Below the pieces are notes generated by a model. The model saw only the letters and a program-made list of their open reading frames with translations. It was not told the DNA's origin and searched no databases. A program made the translations under genes and the position numbers. This document shows positions 9,512-18,388 of a DNA stretch of 64,000 nucleotides, in pieces (position 1 is the first letter of the stretch; every line of letters begins with the position of its first letter). This DNA is from Luteococcus japonicus (GTDB taxonomy: Bacteria; Actinomycetota; Actinomycetes; Propionibacteriales; Propionibacteriaceae): contig NZ_RKHG01000001.1 of the NCBI RefSeq assembly GCF_003752415.1, forward strand, positions 2,294,001-2,358,000. Reading direction: 5' to 3'.

Positions 9512-10336
9512 TCAGCTGGTGGGAAGCCCCGCCAGACGTCGCACGGTCTGGAAGAGCTCGTCCTGCCCGGCGCCGGTGACCAGGTGGGTGGCCACCTCGG
9601 TGACGGCGGGGGCGCAGGGCTGCACGCCGATCGAGGTGCCCGCGAAGGTCAGCATCGGCACGTCGGTGGCCGAGTCACCGCAGGCGATCACCTCGTCGGG
9701 TGCCAGCCCCAGGTGCTCGCACAGGGCCTTCAGGGCATTGCCCTTGCCGGAGGTGACAGGCCAGATGTCGTGCAGGCCCATGCCGGAGTGGGTCAGGTTC
9801 AGCCCGTCGATGGCGGCGACGGCCGCCTCCAGTTCCCCGATGTGCGCATCCGGCCCCTCACACAGGATCTTGCGGCAGCGCAGGCCGGCGAGGTCCTCCG
9901 CGGTGGCCACGGGTGCGTGGGTGTCCGCGACGCACCAGGTGTCGTGCTCCTCGCGGGCAATTGCCTCGGGATTGCCGAAGGCCAACCAGCGGCCGTCATC
10001 GGTGTAGACGTCGATGGCACCCTGGCCGTGGTCGTCGACGACGGTCAGTGCCGCCAGGGCCCGCGCCAGTTCGGGCGTCACCTCGAAGCCCACCTCGTGC
10101 ACCACGGTGCCGTCGGCCAGCTTCGTGAGGGCCCCGTTGTAGCTGATCCGAGTCAGCGGGACGCCGATGGCCTCGTTCACCACGGCCATCGACTCGTCCA
10201 GCCGGGCGCTGGCCAGGGCCACGTCCAACCCGTCGGCCACCAGTGCCTTCACCGCGGCTGCCGCCTCCGGGGTGATCCGACTCCCGGTCAGCAGCAGGGT
10301 GTGGTCCAGGTCGAAGACCGCCAGCTTGATCGTCAT
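9512..10336 (-). CDS. Cof-type HAD family phosphatase
   Basis: The 274 residues carry HAD motif I FDLDHTLLL at 8-16, motif II in the LASAR segment, motif III Lys in SGKGNALK and motif IV CGDSATDVPML, with the large C2 cap between motifs II and III. This is the IIB subfamily, which acts on sugar phosphates and related small substrates. GAAGGA precedes ATG 10336. The start codon overlaps the stop codon of the upstream membrane protein gene by one base, so it is translationally coupled as the last gene of a three-gene unit. Confidence 0.9.
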   Translation of the reverse strand: MTIKLAVFDLDHTLLLTGSRITPEAAAAVKALVADGLDVALASARLDESMAVVNEAIGVPLTRISYNGALTKLADGTVVHEVGFEVTPELARALAALTVVDDHGQGAIDVYTDDGRWLAFGNPEAIAREEHDTWCVADTHAPVATAEDLAGLRCRKILCEGPDAHIGELEAAVAAIDGLNLTHSGMGLHDIWPVTSGKGNALKALCEHLGLAPDEVIACGDSATDVPMLTFAGTSIGVQPCAPAVTEVATHLVTGAGQDELFQTVRRLAGLPTS

Positions 10337-11493
10337 CAGAATCCTTCGCCGTCCCTGCGCGCCCAGGGACTGGAGTCGTCGAGGATGCCCGGCGCCGGTG
10401 GAGCGACGGGCGGGGGAGGTGCCATGGGTGGCTCGGGTGCCATGGGCGCCCGTGGCTCAGGGTAGCCGGGTGTCGGCCACTGCGGCTGCACCGGCATCGG
10501 CTGGGGCACTGCCACGCCCGGCCCGCCCTGTTCGAAGCGACGCACGTCGACGTACATCAGGGTCTGCCAGATCGTCGTCCACACCGCGACGAGGAAGCTG
10601 AGCGCCAGGCCCAGCAGGCCCGTGACCACGGCCAGCGGGGCAAGGTCTTGGTTGTCCCGGATGGCCTCATTGGTGAAGTTGACCGTCGTGTTCAGCAGGT
10701 AGGGGAGCGCACCACCGACGATCAGCAGCCCCAACGTGCCCCAGAAGCGGCGGCTGGTCAGGGCCAGCGAACGCCGCAGCACGCCCAGGCCCCGGTGGCC
10801 CTCCAGAGCGAGGGCCTGCAGGCTGTAGACGAGCCGGATCTGCAGGTAGAGGCCGATCAGGAGGGCCGTGAGGAAGAGACCCACTGTGACGAGGACGGCG
10901 GTGTCCGAGAGCCAGTTGTCGCCGGCGGTGATGGTCACGAACAGCACCGACAGCATGGCGCCCAGCCCGAATCCGAGCGCGGCGCCGATCATGATCAGGG
11001 TCCCTGCCCGGCCGGTGGCGTCACGGGTCTGGTTCTCCGCAGAGTTCCACGTCGCGTCGAAGCCGCGCACCGTCTGGTCGACGACCGCCACCATCATGGA
11101 GGTGAACCGTGCCCACAGCCACACGGCCACGGCACCCATCAGCGTCGCGCAGACCAGGATGGCCGGAATGACCATGGTGAGCACCGGACGCGGATCGTAC
11201 TTCCGGTCCTCGTAACCCGCGATGAGGCTGAAGACGCCCAGCATGATGACAATGACCGCGGGGAAGAACATGATTACCACGGCCACCAGAGCGCTGACCA
11301 GGCTGATTCCCAACAGCAGGAGACCCTTGCGCTTGCAGACCTCCCACGTGGCGCGGAACAGCCCCCCGATGCCCAACCGGCCCGGCGGCAGCACCGGTGG
11401 GCGGTTCGCCAGCGGAGCCCCGAAGAGGTTCGGGTAGTGCGGCCCGGGGCCAACTGGGACAGCGGAGGGTTGGCCCCACGGGGGATTGGTCAT
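10336..11493 (-). CDS. Polytopic membrane protein with Pro-rich tails
   Basis: The 385-residue protein has a Pro-rich N-terminus (to about 45), six or more hydrophobic helices and a Pro/Met-rich C-terminus containing PMAPEPPMAPPPPVAPPAPG. The helix arrangement resembles the membrane domain found in some glycerophosphoryl diester phosphodiesterases and related DUF families, but no catalytic motif is present, so no function is assigned. ATG 11493 follows TGAGG, which is the end of the DinB gene; ATG 11496 is adjacent. It is the middle gene of the DinB, membrane protein, HAD unit. Confidence 0.75.
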   Translation of the reverse strand: MTNPPWGQPSAVPVGPGPHYPNLFGAPLANRPPVLPPGRLGIGGLFRATWEVCKRKGLLLLGISLVSALVAVVIMFFPAVIVIMLGVFSLIAGYEDRKYDPRPVLTMVIPAILVCATLMGAVAVWLWARFTSMMVAVVDQTVRGFDATWNSAENQTRDATGRAGTLIMIGAALGFGLGAMLSVLFVTITAGDNWLSDTAVLVTVGLFLTALLIGLYLQIRLVYSLQALALEGHRGLGVLRRSLALTSRRFWGTLGLLIVGGALPYLLNTTVNFTNEAIRDNQDLAPLAVVTGLLGLALSFLVAVWTTIWQTLMYVDVRRFEQGGPGVAVPQPMPVQPQWPTPGYPEPRAPMAPEPPMAPPPPVAPPAPGILDDSSPWARRDGEGF

Positions 11494-11500
11494 CATGGCC

Positions 11501-12130
11501 TCAGTTCTGGTCTTCCTTCGGGTTCTGGGCGACGGCATCCAGGGCGCCCACCTCGGCCTGCTTGGCGAGGGTGCGCAGCCTGGTCAGGTGCTCCTCCCAG
11601 AATTCCGTTCCCTGACCCCACATGTTGTCATTCGTGGCGGTCAGGCCGGCCTTGCCGTCGATCTGCTCCCGCACGATGTCCGCATGGCCCAGATGCCGGG
11701 CGGTCTCGACGGTGACGTGGACGACCAGGCGCTCGAGGGTGGTGGGCTCCTGCCACCACGGGACTTGGGCGACGGCATCGAGGTCCAGCTCGGCGCAGGT
11801 CTGGCGCGAGGCAGCGATGGCATCCCGATAGCCCTGGATGATCTCGTCGGCCCGCTCCTGGGCGGTGGCATAGAAGTCGAGGTTTCGGTCCGCGTCCATC
11901 CGCAGGTTCTCCAGATCCGGGTAGGGGCGTCCGAAGGACATCTGGAAGTAGCCGTACTCCACGGCGGTGAGGTGCTTGACCAGACCCAGCAGGTTGGTGC
12001 CGGTGCCGGTCATCGGGCGCCGCAGCTGGCCCTCGTCGAGGCCCTCCACCTTCCACAGCAGGGATCCCCGCTGTGTGTCGAGGTAACTGAGCAGGATCTC
12101 TTTTGTCTGGCTGGGGGTGCTGTCGCTCAT
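11501..12130 (-). CDS. DinB family / DUF664 protein
   Basis: This 209-residue protein has the four-helix DinB fold: KEILLSYLDTQRGSLLWKVEGL, a HLTAVEYGYFQ segment with the first metal His, and VHVTVETARHLGHADIVREQIDG with the second and third His. Family members include metal-dependent thiol transferases such as mycothiol-dependent maleylpyruvate isomerase and bacillithiol transferases; mycothiol would be the actinobacterial thiol. ATG 12130 is used; the frame continues upstream into repeat DNA, which is not coding. It heads a three-gene unit. Confidence 0.87.
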   Translation of the reverse strand: MSDSTPSQTKEILLSYLDTQRGSLLWKVEGLDEGQLRRPMTGTGTNLLGLVKHLTAVEYGYFQMSFGRPYPDLENLRMDADRNLDFYATAQERADEIIQGYRDAIAASRQTCAELDLDAVAQVPWWQEPTTLERLVVHVTVETARHLGHADIVREQIDGKAGLTATNDNMWGQGTEFWEEHLTRLRTLAKQAEVGALDAVAQNPKEDQN

Positions 12131-12170
12131 GCTCCCACGGTATCCGCCGCAGAGCCCGGATCCCGGGGGG

Positions 12171-12287
12171 CGCTCGGGTCCAGGCATCCGAGTGGGTTTG
12201 CGTCAGCCGCGCGGGTTTCTGGGATCCGCTCGTGTTGCAACACACTCGGATTGCAGGAACCCACGCGGCTTTCGGGAACCCGAGCGG
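12171..12287. repeat. Family B 19-nt unit array, copy 2
   Basis: This is the longest copy. Three leftward units (CGCTCGGGTC..., CGAGTGGGTTTGCG..., CGCGCGGGTTTCTG...) lead into the core CGCTCGTGTTGCAACACAC (12228-12246). Units TCGGATTGCAGGAACCCAC and GCGGCTTTCGGGAACCCGA follow. Unit length is 19 nt, with one of 18. It lies between the divergent DinB and HrpB genes. Confidence 0.8.
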
Positions 12288-12358
12288 GTGCGCGGGCCGT
12301 GGCCGGGCAGCTGCGGCCGGCGCCGTGGGCCGCACCAAACGCGATGGGGCAGGGCCCA

Positions 12359-12447
12359 CCACGAGAATCGACCGCGGGTGTGGCGGGGCCGCTCCCGCCC
12401 CGCAGGGGAAGGGCGGCCCCGGGCGCACGGGCGGTGCATTCTCGTGG
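12359..12447. repeat. Family A inverted-arm element, copy 2 (89 bp)
   Basis: The left arm CCACGAGAATCGACC faces the right arm GGTGCATTCTCGTGG. It lies between the divergent DinB and HrpB genes and ends about 50 nt before the HrpB start. Confidence 0.82.
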
Positions 12448-12497
12448 CGGGCTCGGTACACAGGCGTCGTGGGGGCGGCGCTGCGAGAATGGAGCCC

Positions 12498-15059
12498 ATG
12501 ACCTTCGAGCCCATGACCTTTGATCTTGCGCGGATCGGGGCCGGGCTGCCCGTCACCGACGCCCGGGAGGAGCTGGGGGAGGCGCTGGCCGGAGGCATCG
12601 CCGTGGTCCAGGCGCCGCCCGGCACCGGCAAGACCACTCTCGTCCCGCCGCTGGTGGCCAACCTGCTCGGCGCCGGTGAGGGGCGGGTCGTGGTCACCCA
12701 GCCCCGGCGGATCGCAGCCCGTGCCGCGGCTCGACGATTGGCGCACCTGTCCGGAGGAGCGCTTGGCGGCGAGGTGGGATTCAGCATCCGCGGGGAGAAC
12801 CGCACCAGCGCCGCCACCCGCGTCGAGTTCGTGACCACCGGCGTGCTGGTGCGTCGCCTGCTCAACGACCCCGCCCTGGACGGGACCGGCGCCATAGTCC
12901 TCGATGAGGTGCACGAACGTTCCCTGGACAGTGACCTGGCCTTCGCCATGGTGCGGGAGCTGCGGGAACTGCGCCCCGAACTCAGGGTGGTCGTGATGTC
13001 CGCGACGCTGGATGCCGAGCGCTGGGCCGGCCTGCTCGGGGAGCACCGGGAGGACGGGGTGCCGGCTCCCGTCGTCGCCGTCGCCGCGGACCTGTACCCC
13101 CTGGAGATCCGCTGGGCGCCAGCGCCGCCCGGCGTCATGAGACTGGACCAGCGTGGCATCACCGACGCCTTCCTGGACCATCTGGCCAGCGTCACGGCCG
13201 AGGCCATGGGCCAGACCCAGCAGGGCCGCGCGCTGGTCTTCGTCCCCGGCGCCCGGGAGGCCGAGCGCGTCGCGCAAAGGCTGCAGAACCTGGGAATCGA
13301 GGCCGATGCGCTGAGCGGTTCGCTGGATGCCCGTAGCCAGGACCGGGTGCTCACCGACGACGGCAGCCGGCGCGTGGTGGTGGCCACCGCCGTCGCCGAG
13401 TCCTCCCTGACAGTGCCGGGCGTGCGGATCGTCGTCGACGCCGGACTGGCTCGCGAACCCCGCTTCGACGTCGGCCGCCAGATGGGTGGCCTGGTCACGA
13501 TCAGCGAGGCCCGCGCCTCGGCCGAACAGCGCTCGGGCCGCGCCGCGCGGCTGGGTCCGGGTCTGGCGATCCGCTGCTTCTCGGCCGACGACTGGCCCCG
13601 GATGCGGCCCTTCCCCACACCCGAGGTGGCCACCGCGGACCTCACCCAGGCCGTGCTGGACCTGGCCTGCTGGGGCGCTCCCCGCGGCGTGGGGATGGCG
13701 CTGCCCGACGAGTTGCCACCGGCGGCCGCCTCACTGGCCGAGCAGACCCTGCAGGGGCTGGGCGCCCTGGACACAGACGGCCGTGCCACCGAACGGGGCC
13801 GACGGATGGCGCGCGTCCCCGCCGACCCCCGGCTCGCCCGTGCCCTGCTGGACGGCGCGCAGCTGGTCGGAGCCGGGGCGGCGGCGCGGGCCGTCGCGCT
13901 GCTGAGCCTCGACGAACGCGCTCCCGGCGGGGACCTGGAGGCCCTGCAGCGTCAACTGCGGCGCGGTGGTGCACCGGCCGCCGCCCGGTGGAAGCAGGAG
14001 ACGCAGCGGCTCGAATCCTTGCTGGGCAGACAATCCTCCGCCCGTTCCCGGGAGGATCCGGGGGCCCTGGGGCTGGTGGCGGCGCTGGCCTTCCCGGACC
14101 GGATCGCCCGGCGTCGTGGCGGACCGGAATCCACCTCCTACCTGCTGGCCTCCGGCACCGGTGCGGTCCTGGAGCGAGGTTCGTCGCTGGCGGGCCACGA
14201 GTGGCTGGCGGTGACCGACGCGGCGCGCAGCCATACCCGGGATGCCACCGGTGCGGTGGTGCGCCGTGCGGTTCCGATCACCCGGGACGTGGCCGAGCAG
14301 GCCGCGGAACACCTGGTGGGGGAGCGTCTCGAGGCCAGCTGGAGCGACGGACGGGTGACGGCCCGTCGGGTGGAGGCGCTGGGAGCGATCGAGCTGGGGG
14401 CCGTGCGGGTGGCGCCCACCGTCGAGCAGGGGCGCCGGGCCGTGCTGGATGCCCTGCGGGAGCACGGTCTGGGGCTGGATGCTCCTGGTCTGCTCAGCTG
14501 GCCGGAGGCGGCCCTCGGGCTGCGACGGCGCCTGGCGCTGCTGCACCACGTGATGGGGGACCCCTGGCCCTCGATGGCGGAGGCCGACCTGCTGGAGCGC
14601 GCCGACGCCTGGTTGGCGCCCGAGCTGGAGGCGCTGGCGTCGGGCCGCCAGGCCGCGACTCTGGACCTCGCCCAGGCCCTGCGCCGCCTGCTGCCCTGGC
14701 CCGCGGCGGGACGGCTGGACGAGCTGGTGCCCGAACGGCTCGAGGTGCCCACGGGTTCCCACATCCGGCTGGTCTACCCCGATGACCCGTCGGACCGGGT
14801 GGTGCTGGCCGTCAAGTTGCAGGAGTGCTTCGGCCTGTTGACCACGCCGACGGTGGCCGACGGCCGGGTGCCGGTGCTGATGCACCTGCTCAGCCCGGCG
14901 CAGCGTCCGCTGGCGATCACCGACGACCTGGCCTCCTTCTGGAGCAATGCCTATCCAGGGGTGCGGGCGGAGAACCGCGGCCGCTATCCGAGGCATCCAT
15001 GGCCGGAGGATCCGCTGACCGCACCACCCCGCCGGGGGACGACCCGTTCGGGCCGCTGA
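12498..15059 (+). CDS. hrpB: ATP-dependent helicase HrpB
   Basis: The roughly 853-residue protein is a DEAH-type superfamily 2 helicase. Visible motifs are Walker A APPGTGKTT, QPRRIAARAAARRL (Ia), DEVHERS (II), VMSATLD (III), a helicase C domain with FVPGAREAERVA and the QRSGRAARLGPG arginine-finger motif, then HA2 and the HrpB C-terminal domain ending in NAYPGVRAENRGRYPRHPWPEDP, which is diagnostic for HrpB. The cellular RNA substrate is unsettled. ATG 12498 sits 7 nt after GAGAAT, a leaderless-type -10 site; ATG 12489 is the alternative. The frame upstream is non-coding repeat DNA. Confidence 0.92.
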   Translation: MTFEPMTFDLARIGAGLPVTDAREELGEALAGGIAVVQAPPGTGKTTLVPPLVANLLGAGEGRVVVTQPRRIAARAAARRLAHLSGGALGGEVGFSIRGENRTSAATRVEFVTTGVLVRRLLNDPALDGTGAIVLDEVHERSLDSDLAFAMVRELRELRPELRVVVMSATLDAERWAGLLGEHREDGVPAPVVAVAADLYPLEIRWAPAPPGVMRLDQRGITDAFLDHLASVTAEAMGQTQQGRALVFVPGAREAERVAQRLQNLGIEADALSGSLDARSQDRVLTDDGSRRVVVATAVAESSLTVPGVRIVVDAGLAREPRFDVGRQMGGLVTISEARASAEQRSGRAARLGPGLAIRCFSADDWPRMRPFPTPEVATADLTQAVLDLACWGAPRGVGMALPDELPPAAASLAEQTLQGLGALDTDGRATERGRRMARVPADPRLARALLDGAQLVGAGAAARAVALLSLDERAPGGDLEALQRQLRRGGAPAAARWKQETQRLESLLGRQSSARSREDPGALGLVAALAFPDRIARRRGGPESTSYLLASGTGAVLERGSSLAGHEWLAVTDAARSHTRDATGAVVRRAVPITRDVAEQAAEHLVGERLEASWSDGRVTARRVEALGAIELGAVRVAPTVEQGRRAVLDALREHGLGLDAPGLLSWPEAALGLRRRLALLHHVMGDPWPSMAEADLLERADAWLAPELEALASGRQAATLDLAQALRRLLPWPAAGRLDELVPERLEVPTGSHIRLVYPDDPSDRVVLAVKLQECFGLLTTPTVADGRVPVLMHLLSPAQRPLAITDDLASFWSNAYPGVRAENRGRYPRHPWPEDPLTAPPRRGTTRSGR

Positions 15060-15392
15060 AGACTTGTGGGCACGGGATTTCCTGATTGTTATGCAGTGCA
15101 TCATAATTGGGTCATCGCGATGATGTGGCCGGGGCTCGGGGCCGTCGACCGGTGGACCAAGGATGGTGGCCCGCCCCGACACAGGACCTCTGGGGGGTCG
15201 CACCGGCACGGCGATCGATGTGCGGTTCCCCACCCGGACCTGCGTCCAGGGCTGGGGAACCGCCACCATCGGGACTCGCGCCCCGTCAGGAGGCACAGCC
15301 TCAAGCGTGACTCGACCTACGCTTTCAACCAGCTGGTCACCCCGTCGTAGGGTCGGGCGCGCAAGAGTCCGTCCTGCCACGAAGGAGTGCGC
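15060..15392. other. Non-coding structured gap upstream of the dctA pseudogene
   Basis: No gene is seen here. An AT-richer stretch at 15085-15115 holds the near-palindrome TTATGCAGTGCATCATAA. A strong hairpin lies at 15222-15263, with outer stem GCGGTTCCCCA/TGGGGAACCGC and inner stem GGAC/GTCC. GATGGTGGC at 15163-15171 can alternatively pair with GCCACCATC at 15262-15270. The two structures overlap and are mutually exclusive in part. No known riboswitch class was recognised. Confidence 0.55.
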
Positions 15393-16685
15393 ATGTCAGC
15401 ACAGCTTGACCGTCCACCGGTCGTCGTCGAACCGAAGTAGCCCGCGCGGGACAACACCCACTGGCTCTACATCGGCGTCATCGTTGCCGTGATTGCCGGC
15501 ATCGTGGGCGGCGTCGTCGCCCCCGAGTTCGCCAAGAGCTGCGCCTGGATCGGCAAGACCTTCGTCAGCCTGGTCAAGATGATGATCAGCCCGGTCATCT
15601 TCTGCCCCATCGTGCTGGGGCAGCGGCTCGGTCAAGGCCGCGGCCAGCGTCGGCAAGGCCGGCGGCATCGCGCTGGCCTACTTCATCACCATGTCCACCT
15701 TCGCGCTGGCGATCGGCCTTGTGGTGGGCAACTTCCTGCACCCCGGCAGCAACCTGCACATCAAGGCCGGCTCCGGCTCCGAGTACGCGGAGAAGGCCGG
15801 CGCGGAGGGCCACGGCACCGTCGAATTCCTGCAGTCCATCGTCCCCGAAAGCTTGTTCAGTCCGCTGGTGGGCGAGAAGGTCCTGCAGACCCTCTTCGTC
15901 GCCCTGCTGATCGGCTTCGCCGTGCAGAAGATGGGCAAGCAGGGCGAGCCCATCCTGAACTTCATCTCCACTTCCTCTTCGTCTTCGTCGTGCTGGGCCT
16001 GGTGCTGAAGGTCTTCACCGGCCTCAACATCTTCCAGCTGGTCAAGTACCTGGCCAAGGAATACCTGCTGATCTTCGCAACCTCCTCCTCGGAGTCCGCG
16101 CTGCCCAACCTGATGGCCAAGATGGAACACGTCGGCGTGCAGAAGTCGACGGTCGGCATCGTGGTGCCCACCGGCTACTCCTTCAACCTGGACGGCACCG
16201 CCATCTACCTGACGATGAGCTCCATCTTCATCGCCAATGCCATGGGCAAGCCGCTGGGCATGGGCGAGCAGATCAGCCTGCTGGTCTTCATGATGATCGT
16301 CTCGAAGGGTGCCGCCGGTGTCTCCGGCGCCGGCCTGGCCACGCTGGCTGGCGGCCTGCAGGCCCACCGCCCCGAGCTGCTCGACGGCGTCGGCATCATC
16401 GTCGGCATCGACCGCTTCATGTCCGAGGCCCGCGCCATCACCAACTTCTCCGGCAATGCGGTGGCGACCCTGCTGGTGGGCACGTGGACCAGGACCATCG
16501 ACGTCGGCCGGGTCCGCGAGGTCCTGTCCGGACAGCACCCCTTCGACTACGCATCGATGACCGACGGCCACGGCGTCGGCGGCGACGAGGTGCAGATCGG
16601 CAAGGTGCCGCACCCCGGCGACGTGCGCAACCAGTTGCCAGCGACGCCCTACCCGGTGCTGCCGGAGGATGCCTCCAAGCACTGA
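15393..16685 (+). pseudogene. dctA: Decayed C4-dicarboxylate symporter (DctA-like)
   Basis: Three reading-frame segments together spell a DctA-type Na+/dicarboxylate symporter. The start ATG 15393 behind GAAGGAG gives MSAQLDRPPVVVEPK and then an in-frame TAG at 15438. Translation in the same frame continues ARDNTHWLYIGVIVAVIAG until a frameshift near 15620, after PIVLG. The next frame carries GSVKAAASVGKAGGIALAYF up to ILNFI near 15962. There a deletion of roughly 50 codons joins FLFVFVVLGLVLKVFTG in a third frame, which runs to the stop and includes FATSSSESALPNLMAKMEH and the substrate-site GYSFNLDGTAIY. With a nonsense codon, a frameshift and a deletion, it cannot make a full transporter. 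Confidence 0.88.
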
Positions 16686-16692
16686 GTACCCG

Positions 16693-16742
16693 CTCATGAC
16701 AGTGCCCCGCCGACGTCCACGTCGGCGGGGCACTGTCATGAG
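16693..16742. terminator. Perfect 23-bp stem bidirectional terminator
   Basis: CTCATGACAGTGCCCCGCC and its exact complement form a 23-bp stem with loop TCCA at 16716-16719. It separates the dctA pseudogene from the convergent small gene at 16755-16913 and can serve both strands. It has no T run. Confidence 0.85.
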
Positions 16743-16754
16743 GGGGTGGCGTGG

Positions 16755-16913
16755 TCAGGCGCGGGAGATCCGCAGCCCGGAACCCTGGGGCACCCGGACT
16801 CGCACGGTGCCGGCGGGGCGTCCGCGCAGCAGGTAGGCGATCGCCGTCGGGGTGAGGGTGACGGCGTGGCTGGGGGCGTTCAGGGTGCGGATCTCGTGCT
16901 GGTCATTCTTCAT
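16755..16913 (-). CDS. Small 52-residue protein, unknown function
   Basis: This is a short open frame with an excellent ribosome site, AAGGAG, 6 nt before ATG 16913. It encodes a 52-residue protein beginning MKNDQHEIRTLNAPSHAVTL and ending GSGLRISRA. It contains TAIAYLLRGRPAGTVRVRVP, a basic, beta-like stretch, with no cysteine or signal peptide. It lies 116 nt downstream of serC on the same strand, beyond two hairpins, and ends at the bidirectional terminator. No family was recognised. The reading frame, codon use and spacing all suggest a real gene. Confidence 0.65.
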   Translation of the reverse strand: MKNDQHEIRTLNAPSHAVTLTPTAIAYLLRGRPAGTVRVRVPQGSGLRISRA

Positions 16914-16976
16914 GGCTCACTCCTTGGCCTGTGGTGCCGGGTTGGCTGATGAGTCCATGGAAGTGGCCGAAGCTGT

Positions 16977-17026
16977 CCGCAGGCTGTGCGTGCGCCCAGC
17001 CTGCGGTGTGAGCCCGTGCGGGGCTC
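16977..17026 (-). terminator. Double hairpin after serC
   Basis: GAGCCC/GGGCTC (17010-17026, loop 5 nt) starts 4 nt after the serC stop codon. A second hairpin follows, CCGCAGGCTG/CAGCCTGCGG (16977-17006, loop 10 nt). It either ends serC transcripts or attenuates read-through into the 52-residue gene. Confidence 0.6.
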
Positions 17027-17029
17027 GGA

Positions 17030-18148
17030 TCAGGAATTGGCGACGACGAAGTCGACGCAGCGGGTCAGGCGCGTGACGTCCTCGGGATCGACGGCCGGGA
17101 ACATGCCGACCCGGATCTGGTTGCGCTTCAGCGCCCGGTAGGGGAAGACGTCCAGCACGCCGTTGGCGGCCAGGGCCTGCACCACCGCGGCGGCATCGAT
17201 CGACGCGTCGAGGTCCACCGTGCCCACCACCTGGGAGCGGAAGGCCGGGTCCGCGACGAAGGGGCTTGCCCATTCGGTCTGCTCGGCCCACTGGTACAGC
17301 CGCTGCGAGGAGTCGCGGGTGCGGGCGTCGGCCCAGGCCAGGCCGCCCTGCTCGTTGAGCCAGTGGAGCTGCTCGTCCATCAGGATCAGCGGCGCGATGG
17401 CCGGCGTGTTGTAGGTCTGGTTCTTGGCGGAGTTGTCGATGGCGGTGGTCAGGCTGAGGAAGTCCGGGATCCAGCGGTCGGTGGCGGCAATCTGGCGGGC
17501 GCGCTCCAGGGCGCGGGGGCTCATGATGGCGAACCACAGGCCACCCTCGCTGGCGAAACCCTTCTGGGGGCTGAAGTAGTAGACATCGCACTGGTTGAGG
17601 TCCACGGGCAGGCCCGCGGCGCCGGAGGTGGCGTCGATGACCACCAGGGCGTCCTCGTCGGCACCCTCGACCCGCTGCACCGGCAGCATCACGCCGGTGG
17701 AGGTCTCGTTGTGGGGCCAGGCGTAGAGGTCGACGCCGGCGGTGGCGTGGGGGGCGACGCCCTGGCCGGCCGGAACCTCGATGACTTCCGGGTCGGCGAG
17801 GAAGGGGGCCCTGGTGGTCTCCTTGCAGAACTTGCGGCTGAACTCGCCGAGCACCAGGTGCTGCGCGCGATTGTGGACCAGGCCGAAGGTGGCGATGTCC
17901 CAGAAGGCGGTGGCGCCGCCATTGCCGAGGACCACCTGGTAGCCGTCGGGCATCTGGAAGAGCTCCGCGAGGCCCTCCTGCACGCTCCTGACCAGGTCCT
18001 TCACCGGGGGCTGGCGGTGGGATCCCCCGAAGAGCCCGGCGCCGCGGGCGGCCAGGGCGCTGATCTGCTCGGGGCGCACCTTGGAAGGGCCGGAGCCGAA
18101 GTGGCCTTCGGCGGGCAGCAGGTCAGCGGGGATGGTCAGGTGGGTCAC
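17030..18148 (-). CDS. serC: Phosphoserine aminotransferase
   Basis: The 372-residue PLP enzyme converts 3-phosphohydroxypyruvate and glutamate to phosphoserine and 2-oxoglutarate, in serine biosynthesis. Family evidence is the N-terminal FGSGPSKVRPEQ, LGNGGATAFWD, WPHNETSTGV, VIDATSGAAGLPVD and the PLP-Lys site YYFSPQKGFASEGG. Length and the GSHRQPP motif match the actinobacterial SerC group. GTG 18148 is chosen: GAGAGG is 7 nt upstream and the protein then starts at the conserved THLTIPADLLP. It is the only serine gene in the window and sits beside the cobalamin locus without evident link. Confidence 0.94.
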   Translation of the reverse strand: MTHLTIPADLLPAEGHFGSGPSKVRPEQISALAARGAGLFGGSHRQPPVKDLVRSVQEGLAELFQMPDGYQVVLGNGGATAFWDIATFGLVHNRAQHLVLGEFSRKFCKETTRAPFLADPEVIEVPAGQGVAPHATAGVDLYAWPHNETSTGVMLPVQRVEGADEDALVVIDATSGAAGLPVDLNQCDVYYFSPQKGFASEGGLWFAIMSPRALERARQIAATDRWIPDFLSLTTAIDNSAKNQTYNTPAIAPLILMDEQLHWLNEQGGLAWADARTRDSSQRLYQWAEQTEWASPFVADPAFRSQVVGTVDLDASIDAAAVVQALAANGVLDVFPYRALKRNQIRVGMFPAVDPEDVTRLTRCVDFVVANS

Positions 18149-18228
18149 GGTCAGCCTCTCGTCCGGGTGTCCGCCCATCCTTTCGCGTCGCGCTCCGGGC
18201 CGCCAGACGGGGCCGTTCGCTGGACCTT

Positions 18229-18328
18229 CCACGGGAATCCGCCACGGGTTGGCCAGCGGGGTGCCTGGGGGTGCCTCCTCGCGCGGGGACCGGCCGGACC
18301 GGTGGGATCGAGTGGTCGATTTCCGTGG
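18229..18328. repeat. Family A inverted-arm element, copy 3 (100 bp)
   Basis: Left arm CCACGGGAATCCGCC, right arm GGTCGATTTCCGTGG, 70 bp between. It lies upstream of serC and downstream of cobS, both on the minus strand. Confidence 0.82.
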
Positions 18329-18388
18329 CCGGGGCCGCGACAGGAGCGGCCCACGGGGGAGGGGGAGGCAGGCCGGGCAGCCTTGGGG

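Noticed and set aside
12203-13789. Long minus-strand frames of 528 and 549 codons opposite HrpB and the upstream repeats
   Set aside because: They run through repeat DNA and antisense to helicase motifs, with Ser/Arg/Ala-rich products and no ribosome sites.
15438-15440. TAG in dctA (and at 59796) as a recoded sense codon
   Set aside because: Other genes here end normally with TAG, for instance the HtrA-like and ChlI-ChlD genes. dctA also has a frameshift and a deletion, so simple decay is enough.
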